Origin: Bremerella sp. P1
GTDB taxonomy: Bacteria; Planctomycetota; Planctomycetia; Pirellulales; Pirellulaceae
Assembly (NCBI RefSeq): GCF_028748185.1
Contig: NZ_CP118164.1
Location: 4,303,814 to 4,367,813, forward strand
DNA length: 64,000 bases
Direction of reading: 5' to 3'
Shown piece after piece: positions 61,733-64,000 of this stretch; position 1 is the first letter of the stretch, and the number at the start of each line of letters is the position of its first letter. The notes below the pieces were generated by a model, which saw only the letters and a list, made by a program, of their open reading frames with translations, was not told the DNA's origin and searched no databases. A program made the translations under genes and the position numbers.

Positions 61733-63088
61733 ATGGTTCGGGCTCGCGTTGTTTCGTTTGCCGTTACCTGCTTGTTTATCACGAGTTACGGCATGCTGCC
61801 CCTGGCTGATGCTAATGCCGATCCCCCCAGCAGGGATTCTGCCCCAGTCAAGCAATGGGTGGACCAGCAGGTCGGTTCGCTCGTCGAGATTTACCAGGAC
61901 TTTCACGCGCATCCGGAAGTCTCTTTTGAAGAAGCAGAGACTGCCCGGCGGCTGGCTGACCTACTGAAATCGGCCGGATACGAAGTGACGACCGGGGTCG
62001 GTGGGCATGGCCTGGTGGCAATTCTGAAGAACGGCGAAGGGCCGACCGTGATGCTGCGGACCGATCTCGACGCCTTGCCGGTCACCGAGAACACCGAGTT
62101 GGTCTACGCATCGAAGCAAACGGTCAAGCTGGAAGATGGGACCGAATCTGGAGTGATGCATGCCTGCGGTCACGACATTCATATGACCAACGTGGTCGGC
62201 ACTGCCCGGTATATGGCGACCCACAAAGATGAGTGGCACGGCACGCTGATGATCATCGGTCAGCCAGCCGAAGAAAAAGGGCAGGGGGCCAAGGCGATGT
62301 TGGGGGACGGATTATTCGAACGTTTCCCGAAGCCAGACTACGCAATCGCTTTGCATGTCGATCCCAACTTGCCGACGGGAACGGTCGGCTATCGCGGCGG
62401 TTACGCGATGGCCAATGTGGATAGTGTCGATATCTACGTGCAAGGCAAAGGGGGCCACGGAGCTCATCCCGACGCAACGGTCGACCCGATCGTTCAGGCG
62501 GCCCAGTTGATTTTGGACCTGCAGACGATTGTCAGTCGTGAAGTCAATCCAACCGATCCTGCTGTCGTCACGGTGGGGGCTATCCACGGTGGGACGAAGC
62601 ACAACATCATCGGCAACGAATGTCATCTGCAGCTGACCGTGCGAAGCTACGGCGAAGAAGTACGCAAGCAACTGCTCGAAGCGATTCAGCGGAAGGCGAA
62701 AGCGGTCGCGATCAGCTACCGTGCTCCGGAACCGAAAATTGAAATCAGCGAAGGAACGCCCAGCCTATTCAACGATAAGCATCTCACCTGGCGGATCGTG
62801 AAGAACTTCAATCATGCGTTTGGCGACGAAAAAGTGGTGCCGGTCGATCCTTCGATGGGAGGCGAAGACTTCAGCCGCTATGGAATCGCCGGCGTACCGA
62901 TCTTCATGTACCGGCTGGGGGCGGTCGATGCGAAACGGCTGGCTCGCTACGAGCAACTTGGGCAAGAGCCTCCCTCGTTGCACTCGCCGCTTTTCTATCC
63001 CGACGCCGAGGATTGTTTGGAAACCGGCATTAGCGCGACCGTGATCGCGCTCTTGGAACTCTTCGAGCACAAGCCGGGCGATCAGTAA
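61733..63088 (+). CDS. Exported M20 amidohydrolase (IAA/hippurate hydrolase-like)
   Basis: Zn-dependent amidohydrolase of the M20D group, 451 aa with signal VVSFAVTCLFITSYGMLPLADANA. Zn-site motifs: HACGHDIHMTN (HxCGHD), IIGQPAEEKGQGAKAM (catalytic Glu), ALHVDPNLPTG, GKGGHGAHPDATVDPI and the C-terminal MGGEDFSRYG. Related enzymes deacylate N-acyl amino acids. Export would place it in the periplasm or outside. Its stop overlaps the next start by one base (TAATG). Confidence 0.93.
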   Translation: MVRARVVSFAVTCLFITSYGMLPLADANADPPSRDSAPVKQWVDQQVGSLVEIYQDFHAHPEVSFEEAETARRLADLLKSAGYEVTTGVGGHGLVAILKNGEGPTVMLRTDLDALPVTENTELVYASKQTVKLEDGTESGVMHACGHDIHMTNVVGTARYMATHKDEWHGTLMIIGQPAEEKGQGAKAMLGDGLFERFPKPDYAIALHVDPNLPTGTVGYRGGYAMANVDSVDIYVQGKGGHGAHPDATVDPIVQAAQLILDLQTIVSREVNPTDPAVVTVGAIHGGTKHNIIGNECHLQLTVRSYGEEVRKQLLEAIQRKAKAVAISYRAPEPKIEISEGTPSLFNDKHLTWRIVKNFNHAFGDEKVVPVDPSMGGEDFSRYGIAGVPIFMYRLGAVDAKRLARYEQLGQEPPSLHSPLFYPDAEDCLETGISATVIALLELFEHKPGDQ

Positions 63089-63462
63089 TGCATCGGCACA
63101 CATTAATGGGAATGGCGGCCGGTTACGTCGTTCTGGTGGGCATTATTATCTACGGTTTACTGCAAGCACGCGTATGGGTCGCAAAGACTTACGATACGCC
63201 TGAGGCGACCGAAAACTGGCAGAAGTTGACCCAAGAACTGGATCAACGGCAGGATCGCGACCATTCAACAGCAAAAAGGCCACCGCAACGGAGCGCAGAG
63301 CCGCCAATTAAGATCTTGTTTTCGGAGAACTTTCCTGCGATCGTTATCTGGAGCCTCGTGATTCTGAGTATTCTATACTGGAGCGTGGGAATAATGATTA
63401 CCGGTGCGATGCGAACACCTAGTCATCAACCTGCGTCACTTGATCATGACGCACCCCCGTGA
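63088..63462 (+). CDS. Small hypothetical membrane protein
   Basis: 124 aa with two membrane segments (MGMAAGYVVLVGIIIYGLLQARVWVA; FPAIVIWSLVILSILYWSVGIMITGAM) separated by a charged loop (ELDQRQDRDHSTAKRPPQRSAEPP). Start and upstream stop overlap (TAATG), so it is translationally coupled to the amidohydrolase. No known family. Confidence 0.6.
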   Translation: MHRHTLMGMAAGYVVLVGIIIYGLLQARVWVAKTYDTPEATENWQKLTQELDQRQDRDHSTAKRPPQRSAEPPIKILFSENFPAIVIWSLVILSILYWSVGIMITGAMRTPSHQPASLDHDAPP

Positions 63463-63513
63463 GTTTGACACCCAGGCTGCCCTTTCCCATCAAGGGCCAT
63501 TGATCGGCGATAC

Positions 63514-64000
63514 ATGCCACCATCCAGTCGCGAATTTGAGACGCATTCACCGGAGCTATCCTTGGTGCGATTGCCTATTCGCGATGATCACATCGCCCAA
63601 GGGACGACCGCACTGCTGCTGATCGTGCTTGCGTTCCTTACTTATTCGGGGACCGTTTCGGTGTGGGTATCGCTGGGGGTCGTGCTGGCCTGCCTGGCCG
63701 CAACCTGGAAGATGTTTGTTCCCGTTCGGATTGACCTCGGCCCGCGGGGAATCATTCAGAATTCATTTCTCGGCAGCCGGAAGACACCCTGGCGAGAAAT
63801 TGCCCGGTTCGAGCCCCACGAGCAAGGCGTCATCCTTTATCTTACGCAAGACGACTCCCCGCTGGCTGGCTTTGCTTCGATTGATTTGGCCTGCCGCAGC
63901 ATGAAACCGGAAGTCGAAGCGATCGTTCGCTACTACATGGAATCGCGGCGAATGCGGACGGGCTCGTCGATCGTGAAGATGGCCGACGACCTCTCGAATT
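63514..64000 (+). CDS. Membrane protein with bacterial PH-like domain, partial at right edge
   Basis: A frame from the ATG at 63514 (MPPSSREFETHSPELSLVRLPI) is open to the window end. Residues ~30-65 form two adjacent membrane segments (TTALLLIVLAFLTYSGTVSVWVSLGVVLACLAATWKMF), followed by a beta-rich stretch (VPVRIDLGPRGIIQNSFLGSRKTPWREIARFEPHEQGVILYL) typical of YcxB-like / PH-like domains. The C-terminus is cut off. It starts 51 nt after the previous gene and may be in the same operon. Confidence 0.6.
   Translation, partial: MPPSSREFETHSPELSLVRLPIRDDHIAQGTTALLLIVLAFLTYSGTVSVWVSLGVVLACLAATWKMFVPVRIDLGPRGIIQNSFLGSRKTPWREIARFEPHEQGVILYLTQDDSPLAGFASIDLACRSMKPEVEAIVRYYMESRRMRTGSSIVKMADDLSN

Noticed and set aside
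63629-63904. 91-codon plus frame near the right edge
   Set aside because: Out of frame with the longer PH-like membrane gene from 63514, which has plausible membrane segments and continues to the window end.

Overview
The window looks like chromosomal DNA of a planctomycete, most likely Pirellulales (Blastopirellula/Bremerella/Rhodopirellula type). The reasons are the Planctomycete-cytochrome c (PSCyt1/PSCyt2/PSD1) plus DUF1501 gene pair at 17.9-22.5 kb, several secreted proteins of planctomycete type, a flagellar gene (fliM) lying away from any flagellar operon, and an LptE/BamD-like outer-membrane assembly pair. The taxonomic call is inference from gene content. Nearly all of the window is core chromosome with high coding density. 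I see no CRISPR array, complete insertion sequence, prophage or rRNA. There is one tRNA, tRNA-Ala(CGC).

Layout. 0-1.3 kb: end of a cluster cut by the window edge, encoding a GAP1-N2-like protein. 1.3-12.5 kb: a long minus-strand run read phoH - 7TM-HD phosphohydrolase - ybeY - corC-like - recO - BamD-like TPR protein - lptE - folP - proA - fliM. It combines rRNA maturation, probable nucleotide second-messenger turnover, DNA repair, outer-membrane biogenesis and folate/proline synthesis. 12.7-15.8 kb: purA - uppS - cdsA (minus). 16-22.5 kb: a C25-type peptidase, then the PSCyt/DUF1501 pair. 22.6-25.6 kb (minus): a coiled-coil membrane protein, a phosphatase-VOC fusion and a macro-domain protein. 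25.8-30.4 kb: slyD, a UbiD-family decarboxylase and a large secreted carrier-type protein. 30.5-31.9 kb (minus): FG-GAP protein and a ThiS/MoaD-like protein. 32-37.6 kb: an NtrB/NtrC-like two-component pair, then an M1 aminopeptidase with HEAT repeats.

37.6-43.7 kb is the most disturbed part. It holds a GAF-like regulatory protein, a decayed fragment of the HEAT coding sequence, a decayed end of a GxxExxY gene, an ACR3 arsenite pump, a double alpha/beta hydrolase, and an intact GxxExxY gene enclosed by terminal inverted repeats beside tRNA-Ala. 43.7-50.2 kb: an orphan solute-binding lipoprotein, a SPOUT methyltransferase, a thioredoxin-like lipoprotein and two divergent phosphohexomutases. 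50.2-56.5 kb: hypotheticals, a beta-helix protein, a GNAT, serS and an M20 dipeptidase. 56.7-64 kb: clpS, mtaB, cheV, a SPOR-like protein, rdgB, an M20 amidohydrolase and two small membrane proteins, the last running off the right edge.

Small hairpin families sit at gene ends. Three related copies with CCCCTC arms follow stop codons, and a larger nested inverted repeat lies at 46.6-46.75 kb. The best candidates for something new are the TIR-bounded GxxExxY cassette with its decayed sibling, the macro-domain / phosphatase-VOC pair, and the transcriptional activator with GAFTNA in place of GAFTGA.
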